From NCBI GenBank assembly GCA_934757155.1, contig CAKVLI010000008.1, positions 1 through 64,000 on the forward strand: a stretch of 64,000 nucleotides of DNA. Reading direction: 5' to 3'. Of this stretch, positions 7,110 through 15,446 are shown piece by piece (position 1 is the first letter of the stretch; every line of letters begins with the position of its first letter). The stretch comes from an uncultured Candidatus Melainabacteria bacterium. GTDB lineage: Bacteria; Cyanobacteriota; Vampirovibrionia; Gastranaerophilales; Gastranaerophilaceae. The translations under genes and the position numbers were made by a program. The notes under the pieces are model-generated. The model did no database searches, had not been told where the DNA came from, and saw nothing but the letters and a program-made list of their open reading frames with translations.

Positions 7110-8102
7110 ATGAAGTACAAAAAGTTAACAAAAGAACAAATACTAATATCCATAGATAGGCTTACACGATTTAAGAAAACAAGGGATAAGTACCTGCGTG
7201 TGTTTACTGATATATTGATGTCTAATCTGATTGAGCCTAAATTAAGGAAATCAGATATAGAAAAAATGGATTATCAGGAATTGGCAGAATGCGTCAGCGA
7301 GATATTTAACTCCTCAATCGATAACAGGAAAAACAATACTTCTATAAATATTAAATTAAAAGATTATGAAAACTCTGTCTTTGTAAATGATGACGAAACG
7401 CAAATGCTTCTTGATAATAATATAAATTATTACGGCGCGTTGAAACTTATTCCTGATGACTGTCCAATAAATTTAAAATGGCTAAAAAGCCTTTCATCGG
7501 ATGCTGATTTAGACGAAATGCGGAAACAACATTTATTAAAATTCCCAATTTGTAAGATTATTCTAGTTGAAGGTATAACAGAAGAGATTCTTTTGCCGGC
7601 ATTCTCAAAGTTTTTAGGATACGATTTTTATGCTGAAGGTATACAAATAATAGCTGCAGGCGGCAAAAATCAGGTTGTTAAAATGTATTACGAGCTATCA
7701 GAAGATGTTAAGGTGCCTATATTTATATTATTAGATAAGGATGCTGAAGAGAATATCAATCAAATACGTCCAAAATTGCGTGGTATAGATAAAATTCACC
7801 TTGTTTCGTGCGGAGAGTTTGAAGATTTGCTCTCAAAATCGTTGATTGTAAAAACAGTAAATACACATTTTGAAAATTTTATGGCAATATCGGAAGCTGA
7901 TTTATCAGAAGCTTTACCTACAGCAAAGATTTTAGAAGAAATTTTTAAAACAAAAGGTTTGCACGAATTCAAAAAAGCTGAGTTTGCGAAATTAGTCAGA
8001 GAAAATATCTCTAAAAATACTGATATTTCAGCTGAAATATACCAAATTATTGCTGAAATATCAGCAGGGAACAAACTGCTTGACACTCAGATTTGTTCTT
8101 GA
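7110..8102 (+). CDS. orphan OLD-type TOPRIM domain protein
   Basis: 330 residues. The centre carries the TOPRIM signature of OLD-family nucleases: LVEGITEEILLPAF (Glu154), AAGGKNQVV (about 182-190), LLDKDAE (Asp209 and Asp211) and CGEFEDLLS (about 234-242). The N-terminal 140 residues are helical and charged and contain no Walker A or ABC-type ATPase motifs, so the usual OLD ATPase half is absent. In the family, TOPRIM Glu and Asp residues bind metal for DNA cleavage. No partner ATPase, helicase or toxin gene adjoins it; a tRNA-Lys gene follows. AAGGA abuts the ATG, so the start is not certain. A nuclease-type role in repair or defence is inference. Confidence 0.65.
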   Translation: MKYKKLTKEQILISIDRLTRFKKTRDKYLRVFTDILMSNLIEPKLRKSDIEKMDYQELAECVSEIFNSSIDNRKNNTSINIKLKDYENSVFVNDDETQMLLDNNINYYGALKLIPDDCPINLKWLKSLSSDADLDEMRKQHLLKFPICKIILVEGITEEILLPAFSKFLGYDFYAEGIQIIAAGGKNQVVKMYYELSEDVKVPIFILLDKDAEENINQIRPKLRGIDKIHLVSCGEFEDLLSKSLIVKTVNTHFENFMAISEADLSEALPTAKILEEIFKTKGLHEFKKAEFAKLVRENISKNTDISAEIYQIIAEISAGNKLLDTQICS

Positions 8103-8163
8103 TAATATATATCTCGTGGTCATACAGACCACAATAGCCAGAATCGGTAAATAAATAGTTTAT

Positions 8164-8236
8164 GCGCTTGTAGCTCAGCAGGTAGAGCACTCCCCTTTTA
8201 AGGGATAGGTCGCGCGTTCGAATCGCGCCAAGCGCA
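8164..8236 (+). tRNA. tRNA-Lys (anticodon UUU)
   Basis: A complete cloverleaf: acceptor stem GCGCTTG (8164-8170) with CAAGCGC (8229-8235), D stem GCTC/GAGC, anticodon stem 8190-8194/8202-8206 with one terminal C-T mismatch, anticodon TTT at 8197-8199, T stem GCGCG/CGCGC around TTCGAAT, discriminator A. CCA is not encoded. A T run follows directly and may terminate transcription. Confidence 0.97.
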
Positions 8237-8281
8237 TTTTTTGTTGCTTAATTCCCCCGTTAAACGCGAGTGAGCAAGAGG

Positions 8282-8293
8282 ATCGCGCCAAGC
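8282..8293 (+). repeat. 12-bp duplication of the tRNA-Lys 3' end
   Basis: ATCGCGCCAAGC at 8282-8293 exactly repeats 8222-8233, the last T-stem and acceptor bases of the tRNA-Lys gene, 60 bp downstream. It may be a remnant of a tRNA duplication or an old integration-site copy. No integrase or element lies between the copies. Confidence 0.55.
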
Positions 8294-8310
8294 ATCACCA
8301 ACCACCTTCC

Positions 8311-8366
8311 GAATTTGTAAATTCACTTCGTTCATCAACAAATTCACCCCTCCTCCCCAAGGAGGG
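8311..8366. repeat. tandem inverted repeats, possible dispersed intergenic element
   Basis: Two hairpins in tandem: GAATTTGT (8311-8318) with ACAAATTC (8338-8345), then CCCTCC (8348-8353) with GGAGGG (8361-8366). The second ends 30 bases before the dxr -10 box. There is no T run, so it is not a good terminator. It resembles short palindromic intergenic repeats; only one copy is seen here. Confidence 0.4.
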
Positions 8367-8395
8367 TCAATTAATATCAACATTTCTTTTTGTAA

Positions 8396-8401
8396 TATAA
8401 T
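8396..8401 (+). promoter_or_regulatory. -10 box of ispC/dxr, leaderless layout
   Basis: A perfect TATAAT ends exactly 6 bases before the dxr ATG, so transcription would begin at the A of the start codon. No good -35 hexamer is seen at the standard distance, and there is no Shine-Dalgarno sequence. Confidence 0.5.
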
Positions 8402-8407
8402 ATAACT

Positions 8408-9532
8408 ATGAAAAGAAGAATTAGTATTTTAGGTTCTACCGGCTCAATTGGTAGACAAGCTTTAGAAGTTATTGAGAAGATTAGCGATAAGTTTGAGGTA
8501 GTAGCTCTTGCCGCAGGCAGCAATACTACGCTTTTGAACAAACAGATTGCCAAGTTTAAACCAAAGTATGCTTGCGCTTCAAAACCTGAATTAATTGAAG
8601 GTGCAAAGCCTATCACATTAGAAGAGATTTGTTCTGATAGAACAAATGATATAATCTTAGTTGCAGTGTCAGGTAAAGTTGGTTTAAAACCGACAATAAC
8701 CGCAATTAATCACGGCATTGATATTGCTCTTGCAAACAAAGAAACTCTTGTAATGGCTGGTGATATTGTAATGCCATTAGCTAAAGCAAAAGGAGTAAAA
8801 ATTATTCCTGTAGACAGCGAGCACTGCGCGATTCATCAATGCATAAAAGATATAGCTCAAGTTGAGAAGCTTATAATTACCGCTTCCGGCGGGCCATTTC
8901 TTCACAAAAGCATTGAAGATATGAAAAACGCTACTGTTACAGAAGCATTAGCGCACCCGCGTTGGAATATGGGACGTAAAATTACAGTAGACAGTGCAAC
9001 TCTTATGAATAAGGGCTTAGAAGTTATTGAAGCTCATCATCTTTTTGGTATGCCTTACGATAAAATTGACGTTGTAGTACATCCTCAAAGTGTTGTACAT
9101 TCAGCAATTGAATATGTTGATGGAAGTGTAATTGCTCAACTTGGGTTGCCAAGTATGCATATTCCGATTCAGTATGCAATTACTTATCCTGAACGTTTTG
9201 AGGGTATAAAGTCACACAGTTTCAGTTTTGCTCAAATTGCGAGATTGGATTTCGAAGAACCTGATTGGGATAAATTTAAGGCATTGAAAATTGCATACAA
9301 TGTAGGAAAAGAGGGTGGTTCGCTGCCTGTTTGTATGAACGCGGCTAATGAAGAAGCTGTTTTTGCATTCTTGGAAGGTAGAATTAAGCTGTTTGATATA
9401 GTTAATACCGTTGAAAAAATGCTTGAACTGCACAAACCTGTTTACACCCCTTCTATTGATGAAATTTTTGCAATAGATGAAGAAGTTAGAGTTAAGACCA
9501 GAGAGTCTTTCAAAAGCTTAAATAGTATCTAA
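8408..9532 (+). CDS. dxr: 1-deoxy-D-xylulose 5-phosphate reductoisomerase
   Basis: Converts DXP to MEP with NADPH, the committed step of the non-mevalonate isoprenoid pathway; IspD at 4455 uses its product. The 374-residue protein has the N-terminal NADPH-binding GSTGSIGRQAL (about 8-18), NKETLVMAG, the metal/substrate segment PVDSEHCAIHQC (about 137-148), the catalytic-loop region AHPRWNMGRKITVDSATLMNKGLEVIEAHHLF and a C-terminal helical domain with CMNAANEEAV. Length is usual for the family. The start has no ribosome-binding site but lies 6 bases after TATAAT. The 3' end overlaps the convergent bioF-like gene by 15 bp. Confidence 0.97.
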   Translation: MKRRISILGSTGSIGRQALEVIEKISDKFEVVALAAGSNTTLLNKQIAKFKPKYACASKPELIEGAKPITLEEICSDRTNDIILVAVSGKVGLKPTITAINHGIDIALANKETLVMAGDIVMPLAKAKGVKIIPVDSEHCAIHQCIKDIAQVEKLIITASGGPFLHKSIEDMKNATVTEALAHPRWNMGRKITVDSATLMNKGLEVIEAHHLFGMPYDKIDVVVHPQSVVHSAIEYVDGSVIAQLGLPSMHIPIQYAITYPERFEGIKSHSFSFAQIARLDFEEPDWDKFKALKIAYNVGKEGGSLPVCMNAANEEAVFAFLEGRIKLFDIVNTVEKMLELHKPVYTPSIDEIFAIDEEVRVKTRESFKSLNSI

Positions 9533-10651
9533 AATGCGCTTTATATCTTTAATATCAGTATCAGAAGTCAAAGATATTCGTAATCTTGCCGTACCGATAG
9601 GAACAGTCGGAGGTCGAATAGCCGGTATATAATAGCCCATTGCTTTAAGCTTTTCAGATATTTTAAGTGTTGCTTCGTTATCCCCAATCACAACAGGAAT
9701 AATTTGTGAATCAGAAGGAGTCATAATCCCTCTTTCTGCAAGCATTTTATGTACATCAGCAGACACTTTATCTAACAACATTTTTCTTGATAACATATAA
9801 TCGCGCTTTTGTGTCAAAAGCCAATTTGACCATGCAATATTAATTGGCGGAATTGAGGTTGAAAAGATAAAAGAGCGTGATTTGTTTATTAAATAATTGA
9901 TTATGGCTTTATTTGATACGCAAAACGCGCCAAATGAGCCTACAGATTTACCAAAAGTCGCTGTAATTATATCAACATCTTTTCCCTCTGTTATCCCAGT
10001 CAAACCATTCCCACAAGCACAAAATGCGTGAGCTTCGTCAATCATTAATAAGCAGTTATATTTGTTTTTAAGTTCAATTAGTTTATCAATATCAGCTATA
10101 TCACCATCCATTGAAAAAACTGATTCTGACACGATTAAAGCTCTTTTATATTTATCTCGCTTTACCTGCAAAAGTCTTTCTAAGCCTTCATAATCAAAGT
10201 GTTTGTACCTTATGAATTCACCTTCGGAAAGGCGCATTCCATCAATTATGCTTGCATGGTTCAATTTATCAGAAAAGACTACATCCCCTTTTGAAATAAG
10301 AGCTGATATTACACCTAAATTGCACTGATAACCCGTATTAAAGATTAAAGCTGAGTCTTTATTGAAGAGTTTAGTAATGGTGTTTTCAAGTTCCGCAAAC
10401 TCTTCAGAAGTACCACTCAGTAAACGAGCAGAAGCAGAAGAAAATAAGGGCATATTGCCTTTATGCGAGTCCAAAAACTCATGGATTAAATCGATTTTTG
10501 TACTTATACCGAGATAATCGTTTGAGGCAAAATTAACATATTCTTTTCCGTCAATTACTACTTTACCGTCAGATTTAGTAGAAATTCTCGGTATTTTTCT
10601 AAATTGTCCGTTTTCTTCCAGCCTGTTTAATTCGTTTAATATTTCTTGCAT
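9518..10651 (-). CDS. bioF: 8-amino-7-oxononanoate synthase / 2-amino-3-ketobutyrate CoA ligase family
   Basis: A PLP-dependent alpha-oxoamine synthase. BioF condenses pimeloyl thioester with alanine in biotin synthesis; the closely related Kbl acts on glycine. The 377-residue protein has NDYLG near the N-terminus (about 43-47), the substrate/PLP pocket segment IDEAHAFCACG, and the lysine that forms the aldimine in TFGKSVGSFGAF (about 235). No other biotin gene is near, so BioF versus a related enzyme cannot be decided; low-GC BioF-like length fits. It is translationally coupled to the S41 peptidase upstream (TAATG) and overlaps dxr convergently by 15 bp. Confidence 0.85.
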   Translation of the reverse strand: MQEILNELNRLEENGQFRKIPRISTKSDGKVVIDGKEYVNFASNDYLGISTKIDLIHEFLDSHKGNMPLFSSASARLLSGTSEEFAELENTITKLFNKDSALIFNTGYQCNLGVISALISKGDVVFSDKLNHASIIDGMRLSEGEFIRYKHFDYEGLERLLQVKRDKYKRALIVSESVFSMDGDIADIDKLIELKNKYNCLLMIDEAHAFCACGNGLTGITEGKDVDIITATFGKSVGSFGAFCVSNKAIINYLINKSRSFIFSTSIPPINIAWSNWLLTQKRDYMLSRKMLLDKVSADVHKMLAERGIMTPSDSQIIPVVIGDNEATLKISEKLKAMGYYIPAIRPPTVPIGTARLRISLTSDTDIKDIKRILDTI

Positions 10652-11904
10652 TATTTTTCCTTAGCTAAAACTTCTTTTGCCATATTTAATTGAACATCAT
10701 CTCTGTTGTTTAAATAAAAATCAAACTCATTTCCTACTTCAACATCAGGTTTGATACCCAATTTATTGATATCAGTGCCATTTGGCGTTAAATATCGAGC
10801 TATAGTTACATTTAAACCAGTCTTATTAGGAAGTGGCACAACTTTCTGTACCAAACCTTTACCAAAAGTCTTTTTGCCTACCAATTTTGCCTTGTGGTAG
10901 TCCTTCAATGCACCTGATAAAATCTCACTCGCGCTTGCACTAGCACCATTTACTAGAACTACTACAGGTTTGTCTAAGAGTTTTTGATCCGGACTTGCCT
11001 GAATGGATTTCTTATAACCATTTCTATAGATAATTTCAACAATTTCGCCTTGTTGAATAAACATATTTGCGATAAATACAGCATTATCAAGCAAACCGCC
11101 GGTATTTCCCCTCAAATCAATAATAATAGAGTCAGTGTTTTTGGTGTTTTCCAATGCTTCCATGAACTCATTGGGTGTTGTGCCGCCCATGAAACTTATT
11201 ATTTGGATATATCCGATATGATTATCCAAAACAGAGCTTTTGACGTTTTTAATCTTAATTTCTTTACGTTTTATTTTCTTCACTAACTTTTTACCGTCAC
11301 GAAGGATAGACAGTTCAACAACACTATTTTCAGGTCCTCTTACTAAAGCTGCAACTTCTGATATATTCATACCATTAATTTCTTTTCCATCTACGGCTGT
11401 AATGATATCACCTTGTTTTAATCCCGCAAAATCTGCAGGTGTAGATGGAATTATGTTAAAAATTTCGATTTTACCTGAGTTTGAGTAAATATTTACCCCA
11501 ATTCCATATATTTTTGAAGTAATAGAGGTAGTCAATTCTTCAAAATCTTTTTGTGGCATAAATCTTGTATATGGCTCATTTAGGCTGGCAATCATAGTAT
11601 CGATTGCGACTCTTGCATCATCATCTGTCTTGATTTTACCCTGATATCTTGTTCTCCAACGATACCAATCCTGATGATTTAACGACGGCTCATAGTAGTC
11701 TTTATGGATAACTTTCCACGTTTTATCAAACAATTTTTGCGGAATAACTACATCATTATTGTACATAGACTGCATTGCAAAATAAGAATTAGCCCTGTTA
11801 AAGGTGTCCATGAAAACACGGTTAAATATAACCAAAATAAGGATTAATAATAATGATATAACTACTTGCTTTATCTTCATAAACCTATTTAACATCAATA
11901 ACAT
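10651..11904 (-). CDS. S41 family C-terminal processing peptidase (CtpA type)
   Basis: A membrane-anchored serine/lysine protease with PDZ domain. The 417-residue protein has an N-terminal hydrophobic anchor (about 10-30), a PDZ domain (about 125-205) and the peptidase core with DLRGNTGGLLDNA, the nucleophile Ser in NGASASASEIL (about 325) and the catalytic Lys in GKKTFGKGLVQ (about 350). It processes C-termini of exported proteins in related bacteria; the substrate here is unknown. An in-frame ATG at 11880 (MKIKQVV) gives a more typical signal anchor and may be the true start. Its stop overlaps the bioF start. Confidence 0.93.
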   Translation of the reverse strand: MLLMLNRFMKIKQVVISLLLILILVIFNRVFMDTFNRANSYFAMQSMYNNDVVIPQKLFDKTWKVIHKDYYEPSLNHQDWYRWRTRYQGKIKTDDDARVAIDTMIASLNEPYTRFMPQKDFEELTTSITSKIYGIGVNIYSNSGKIEIFNIIPSTPADFAGLKQGDIITAVDGKEINGMNISEVAALVRGPENSVVELSILRDGKKLVKKIKRKEIKIKNVKSSVLDNHIGYIQIISFMGGTTPNEFMEALENTKNTDSIIIDLRGNTGGLLDNAVFIANMFIQQGEIVEIIYRNGYKKSIQASPDQKLLDKPVVVLVNGASASASEILSGALKDYHKAKLVGKKTFGKGLVQKVVPLPNKTGLNVTIARYLTPNGTDINKLGIKPDVEVGNEFDFYLNNRDDVQLNMAKEVLAKEK

Positions 11905-11958
11905 GCACTAATCAATATACTTTTTGCCTAAAAGCATGCTTATTCAAATCAAGTGATA

Positions 11959-12630
11959 TTATTGATTACTAAACCCGGGAGAAGTTAGTGGTAAGTCTTT
12001 ATAGCCTTGGTTTGCATAAACGGTTTTTTTAATATATTTATTTGTATAATTCCCCTTTTCAAGAAGTTGTTTTAGTACATTTTCTCGCGTAACAAGCTCG
12101 GATTCAAGGTTGTTTGATTCGGGGTAACGCTTCAAAAGCTCACACCAAACGGTCGCTTCCATTGTCCACGCATATGTTTCTTCACTCAGAGAATTATATT
12201 CGTCTTGATGCAACGCTTCGTGCGAAAGTAATGCTGCTAAAGCTGCAGGTGGTGCATATTCATGTTTAGGATTGATATAAACATATAAGCGATTTTTCTT
12301 CTTCCAACCAACAGCATCAAAACTTGCATAAGCAGGATTAAGCTCTGATAAATCCCTAAATTCAATTTTAATAGGACGTTGTGTCAAATTATAACCCAAA
12401 AAAGCTTTTCTTGAGAAATCTCCGCTAGAACCTTTCAGCATGTCTAAAGCAACATGAAATATTTGCTCTTTTGACACATCTTTATACTCAAGTGAAAGAC
12501 TGTCAATGTATTCCTGGGTATATTTTTCAGGCAATTTTACTTGCCCAGGAACAGGCTCAAACTTAGGTGCAGCAAAGGTTGTAGTTGCTGAAAATATAAT
12601 GGCGGTAAATAATATCAGTATCTTCTTCAT
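11959..12630 (-). CDS. secreted HExxH protein, putative metallopeptidase
   Basis: 223 residues with a cleavable signal peptide (about 1-21, ending FAAP). The mature part contains HEALH (His137, Glu138, His141) within LAALLSHEALHQDEYNSLSEETYAWTMEA. The downstream glutamates (Glu151, Glu158) could supply a third zinc ligand as in gluzincins. No characterised family is recognised. The start is the ATG at 12630, nine bases after GAGGG; an upstream in-frame TTG at 12645 precedes that site and is rejected. It is monocistronic, divergent from the methyltransferase at 12746. Peptidase activity is inferred from the motif only. Confidence 0.75.
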   Translation of the reverse strand: MKKILILFTAIIFSATTTFAAPKFEPVPGQVKLPEKYTQEYIDSLSLEYKDVSKEQIFHVALDMLKGSSGDFSRKAFLGYNLTQRPIKIEFRDLSELNPAYASFDAVGWKKKNRLYVYINPKHEYAPPAALAALLSHEALHQDEYNSLSEETYAWTMEATVWCELLKRYPESNNLESELVTRENVLKQLLEKGNYTNKYIKKTVYANQGYKDLPLTSPGFSNQ

Positions 12631-12709
12631 AAAACTATCCCTCAAAACCTCATTTATTATATTATATACTTTATATCAGAATAAAGTCAAAAAAACTATA
12701 TTTACAAAC

Positions 12710-12738
12710 TTGCATTACCCCTGAAACACTGATATAAT
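12710..12738 (+). promoter_or_regulatory. promoter of the MnmC-type methyltransferase, leaderless layout
   Basis: TTGCAT (12710-12715), a 17-base spacer and TATAAT (12733-12738). The ATG follows after only 7 bases, so the mRNA would have zero to one untranslated base. An HLR1 half-site TTTACAAA lies just upstream at 12701-12708. Confidence 0.7.
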
Positions 12739-12745
12739 AAAGGAT

Positions 12746-14185
12746 ATGAGGGATTATGAGTTTTATTACACACAAGATGGCTCTATAGGGCTCTATTCAT
12801 ACGCTGATAACGACGTCTATCACTCCAAATTCGGCGCACTGACTGAAGCATGGGAAAAATTTGTTATTCCGTCAGGGATAAGAGATGCTCTTAACAAGAC
12901 ACCTAATATTAAAGTTTTAGATGTATGTTATGGCATCGGTTATAACACAAAAGCTTTGATGAGTTATGTTATAAATTCAAATGAAAAATATTTAAAAAAA
13001 GAAAAATTTTTAAAAAAGTTTTTTGAAAATTTTTTCAAAAAAACATCTGTAGACAGTTATAGTATCGATACGATAGATAACAATAAACAATGTTTAAAGA
13101 AAGAAAGATTATCGCCACATAACGACTCGATACATACAGATAATATTGAACAACTTTCTAATATTAAAATTGATTGTTTAGATATTAACGAAGAACTTGT
13201 AAAAATTTCTCCGTTATTAAAAACCGTTATTACCCCGCAAGAAATTTATACAAAATTTGTTCCAAGATTTTTAGACTGTTTTGATACGTATTGGACTGTC
13301 AGAAAATTTATCTCTAAAATTTCACATATTTTTATGCCTAAAAATAATCGGCATATAACCGAGCTTTTGGATTTAAAATTTAACAACGATTATGATGAGA
13401 TAGATAATGAGTATAGAATTAACCATTTTGTTAACTATATAATAATCGATACTCTTGTTAAGAAATATTCTTCTCAATATATAAGTAAAGACTTCAAAAA
13501 AATATTGCGAGATAGAAAGAAAAAGAGATTTTTTAATAAATCACTTATAAAATATGCGCTATTTAGACAAAATTTTGGGTATAATTTTATATCCAAACTG
13601 AGTTTACCTTCCTTCCTACATAATATATATTATGACCATTTATCGAGGCGATATAAAAAGGGTAAATTAGAAGACATTGAGAGATTGTTTAACCTCAATT
13701 TCTACGTAAATGACGCAAGAAAGTCAATTTTGAAGATTGAGGAGCAATATGACTATATATTCTTGGATGCCTTTACATTCTCAAAAGCACCCGAATTGTG
13801 GACAGTTGAATTTATGGCAGAACTGTATAACAAACTATCTCCACGCGGGTTATTGATGACATATTCAAATTCCGCACTTGTTAGAAATACTTTTCTTGAG
13901 AATAATTTTTATGTTGGTAAGATTTATGATGAGAAAACGAAAAAATTTATTGGTACAGTTGCTGCAAAAGACAAATCCTTAATAAAACATCCGCTTTCTA
14001 ACTACGAAATTGGACTTTGCAATACAAAAGCAGGAATACCATATCACGACTTAGGTTTATGCCAAAGTAAAGATATTATATTAAAACGTCGCGAGTATGA
14101 TTTCAAAAGCAGTGACCTTATGACCTCGTCACAGTATATGAAATCACGTTCAAATAAAAAAGAGGAATATAATGATGAAATATGA
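12746..14185 (+). CDS. MnmC-type SAM-dependent methyltransferase with large insertion
   Basis: 479 residues. The N-terminus (TQDGSIGLYS, YHSKFGALTEAWEKFV) and the SAM-binding segment KVLDVCYGIGYNTKAL (about 56-71) match the methyltransferase domain of MnmC (Methyltransf_30), which makes the final methyl transfer of mnm5U34 in tRNA. The core resumes with YVNDARKSIL and YIFLDAFTFSKAPELWT (about 345-365). Between, about residues 75-325 form a basic, Phe/Lys/Asn-rich insertion far longer than in the family. The last 60 residues are polar. It overlaps the FAD oxidoreductase by 14 bp, an arrangement recalling the MTase-oxidoreductase fusion of E. coli MnmC. The tRNA target is inference. Confidence 0.75.
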   Translation: MRDYEFYYTQDGSIGLYSYADNDVYHSKFGALTEAWEKFVIPSGIRDALNKTPNIKVLDVCYGIGYNTKALMSYVINSNEKYLKKEKFLKKFFENFFKKTSVDSYSIDTIDNNKQCLKKERLSPHNDSIHTDNIEQLSNIKIDCLDINEELVKISPLLKTVITPQEIYTKFVPRFLDCFDTYWTVRKFISKISHIFMPKNNRHITELLDLKFNNDYDEIDNEYRINHFVNYIIIDTLVKKYSSQYISKDFKKILRDRKKKRFFNKSLIKYALFRQNFGYNFISKLSLPSFLHNIYYDHLSRRYKKGKLEDIERLFNLNFYVNDARKSILKIEEQYDYIFLDAFTFSKAPELWTVEFMAELYNKLSPRGLLMTYSNSALVRNTFLENNFYVGKIYDEKTKKFIGTVAAKDKSLIKHPLSNYEIGLCNTKAGIPYHDLGLCQSKDIILKRREYDFKSSDLMTSSQYMKSRSNKKEEYNDEI

Positions 14186-15446
14186 TGTAATCGTTGTTGG
14201 TGGTGGTACTGCAGGTGTCAGTTGCGCTTATAATTCAGCAAAATTGGGATTAAAAACGCTCATTGTAGAGCAAAACTCCTATTTGGGTGGGGCTATAACA
14301 TCGTCATTAGTTATTCCGGCAATGAAAACAAGTGATAATGCGATAAATACTGATTTTTTTAATATTATGTATAAAAAATTACACGAATTGGGAGGTGCAA
14401 TTACTTATTGTGACGGAAATAAAGGGTGGTTTAATCCAGAACTGACTAAAATTGCACTTGATTTGTTGATGCAAGAAGCAGGTGTTGATGTTTTGTTTGA
14501 ATCAAAAGTATGTGATGTACAGCATGGTTACAATAAAATATTATCAGTATATATTGATACGATAGATAGTAATAATTCAATAGGATACCCAAAAGAGTTA
14601 TCGACACCTATCGAAACGAGTTATCTTGTAGACGCAACAGGTGATGCAAAAATTTTTCAAAAATTAAATTGTGAATTTTTAGAAAATAATTCTGATGAAG
14701 TTCAACCAATTAATCTTCGATTCATTATGTCAGGAGTTGACGTGGAAAAGTTTGCAAGCTGGTTAATGAAATATGATACAGACAGAAATGTCACAACCTC
14801 TTGTACTATAGAGGGTAAAACGTACTTGTCTACGGCATACACATGGGATACCAATACGGAATGGGCTTTAAAGCCTTTGTTTGAGCGAGCTATAGCTGAC
14901 AATATTATCACAAAAGAGGACTCTAACTATTTTCAGGTATTTACTGTCGCCGGAACTAGCAATTCTATTGCTTTTAACGCTCCTCGTATACTTAACACAG
15001 TTTTAACACGCTCAGAAGCATATAAACAGGGACGTTTGAGCATTTTGAGACTATCAAATTTCTGCAAAAAATATCTTCCCGGCTTTGAAAACGCTTATAT
15101 ATCATCTATCGCAAATGCTCTTGGTGTAAGGGTTTCAAGACGAATTAAAGGTAAATATATTTATACTTACGAAGACTTAATTTCAGGCAAAAAATTTGAC
15201 AGACCGGTACTAAAATCGAATTATCCTGTTGATGTACATTCGAACAAGCAAGGAAAGTCTGTACTAGAGCATGTTATGCAAGATTATGAGCTTCCAATTG
15301 AATCTTTAATGTCAAACAAATTTGATAACCTATTTGCAATAGGACGCTGTATCTCAGCAGATTTCAAAGCCCAAGCCGCACTAAGAATAATACCTTCATG
15401 TTTTTCGATGGGGGAAGGTTTAGCTAAATACTTGGCTAAGAATTAA
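14172..15446 (+). CDS. FAD-dependent oxidoreductase
   Basis: 424 residues with an N-terminal Rossmann dinucleotide-binding motif VVGGGTAGVSCAYNSAKLG (about 8-26), VEQNSYLGGAITSS, the central YLVDATGDAKIF (about 154-165) and a C-terminal FAD contact NLFAIGRCISADFKAQAALR. It best fits the FAD_oxidored group related to thiazole- and xanthan-lyase-type flavoproteins; the substrate is unknown. GAGG lies just before tandem ATGs at 14172 and 14175. The start overlaps the methyltransferase by 14 bp, so the two are coupled. The 3' end overlaps the convergent uridine kinase-like gene by 11 bp. Confidence 0.85.
   Translation: MMKYDVIVVGGGTAGVSCAYNSAKLGLKTLIVEQNSYLGGAITSSLVIPAMKTSDNAINTDFFNIMYKKLHELGGAITYCDGNKGWFNPELTKIALDLLMQEAGVDVLFESKVCDVQHGYNKILSVYIDTIDSNNSIGYPKELSTPIETSYLVDATGDAKIFQKLNCEFLENNSDEVQPINLRFIMSGVDVEKFASWLMKYDTDRNVTTSCTIEGKTYLSTAYTWDTNTEWALKPLFERAIADNIITKEDSNYFQVFTVAGTSNSIAFNAPRILNTVLTRSEAYKQGRLSILRLSNFCKKYLPGFENAYISSIANALGVRVSRRIKGKYIYTYEDLISGKKFDRPVLKSNYPVDVHSNKQGKSVLEHVMQDYELPIESLMSNKFDNLFAIGRCISADFKAQAALRIIPSCFSMGEGLAKYLAKN

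Noticed and set aside
8198..8383. 61-codon minus-strand frame across the tRNA-Lys gene
   Set aside because: It reads through the tRNA and the palindromic repeats; a peptide ending WRDSNARPIP is the usual false translation of a tRNA complement.
12701..12715. TTTACAAA-CT-TGCATTAC as an HLR1 box
   Set aside because: Only the first half matches; the second half is better explained as the -35 box TTGCAT.
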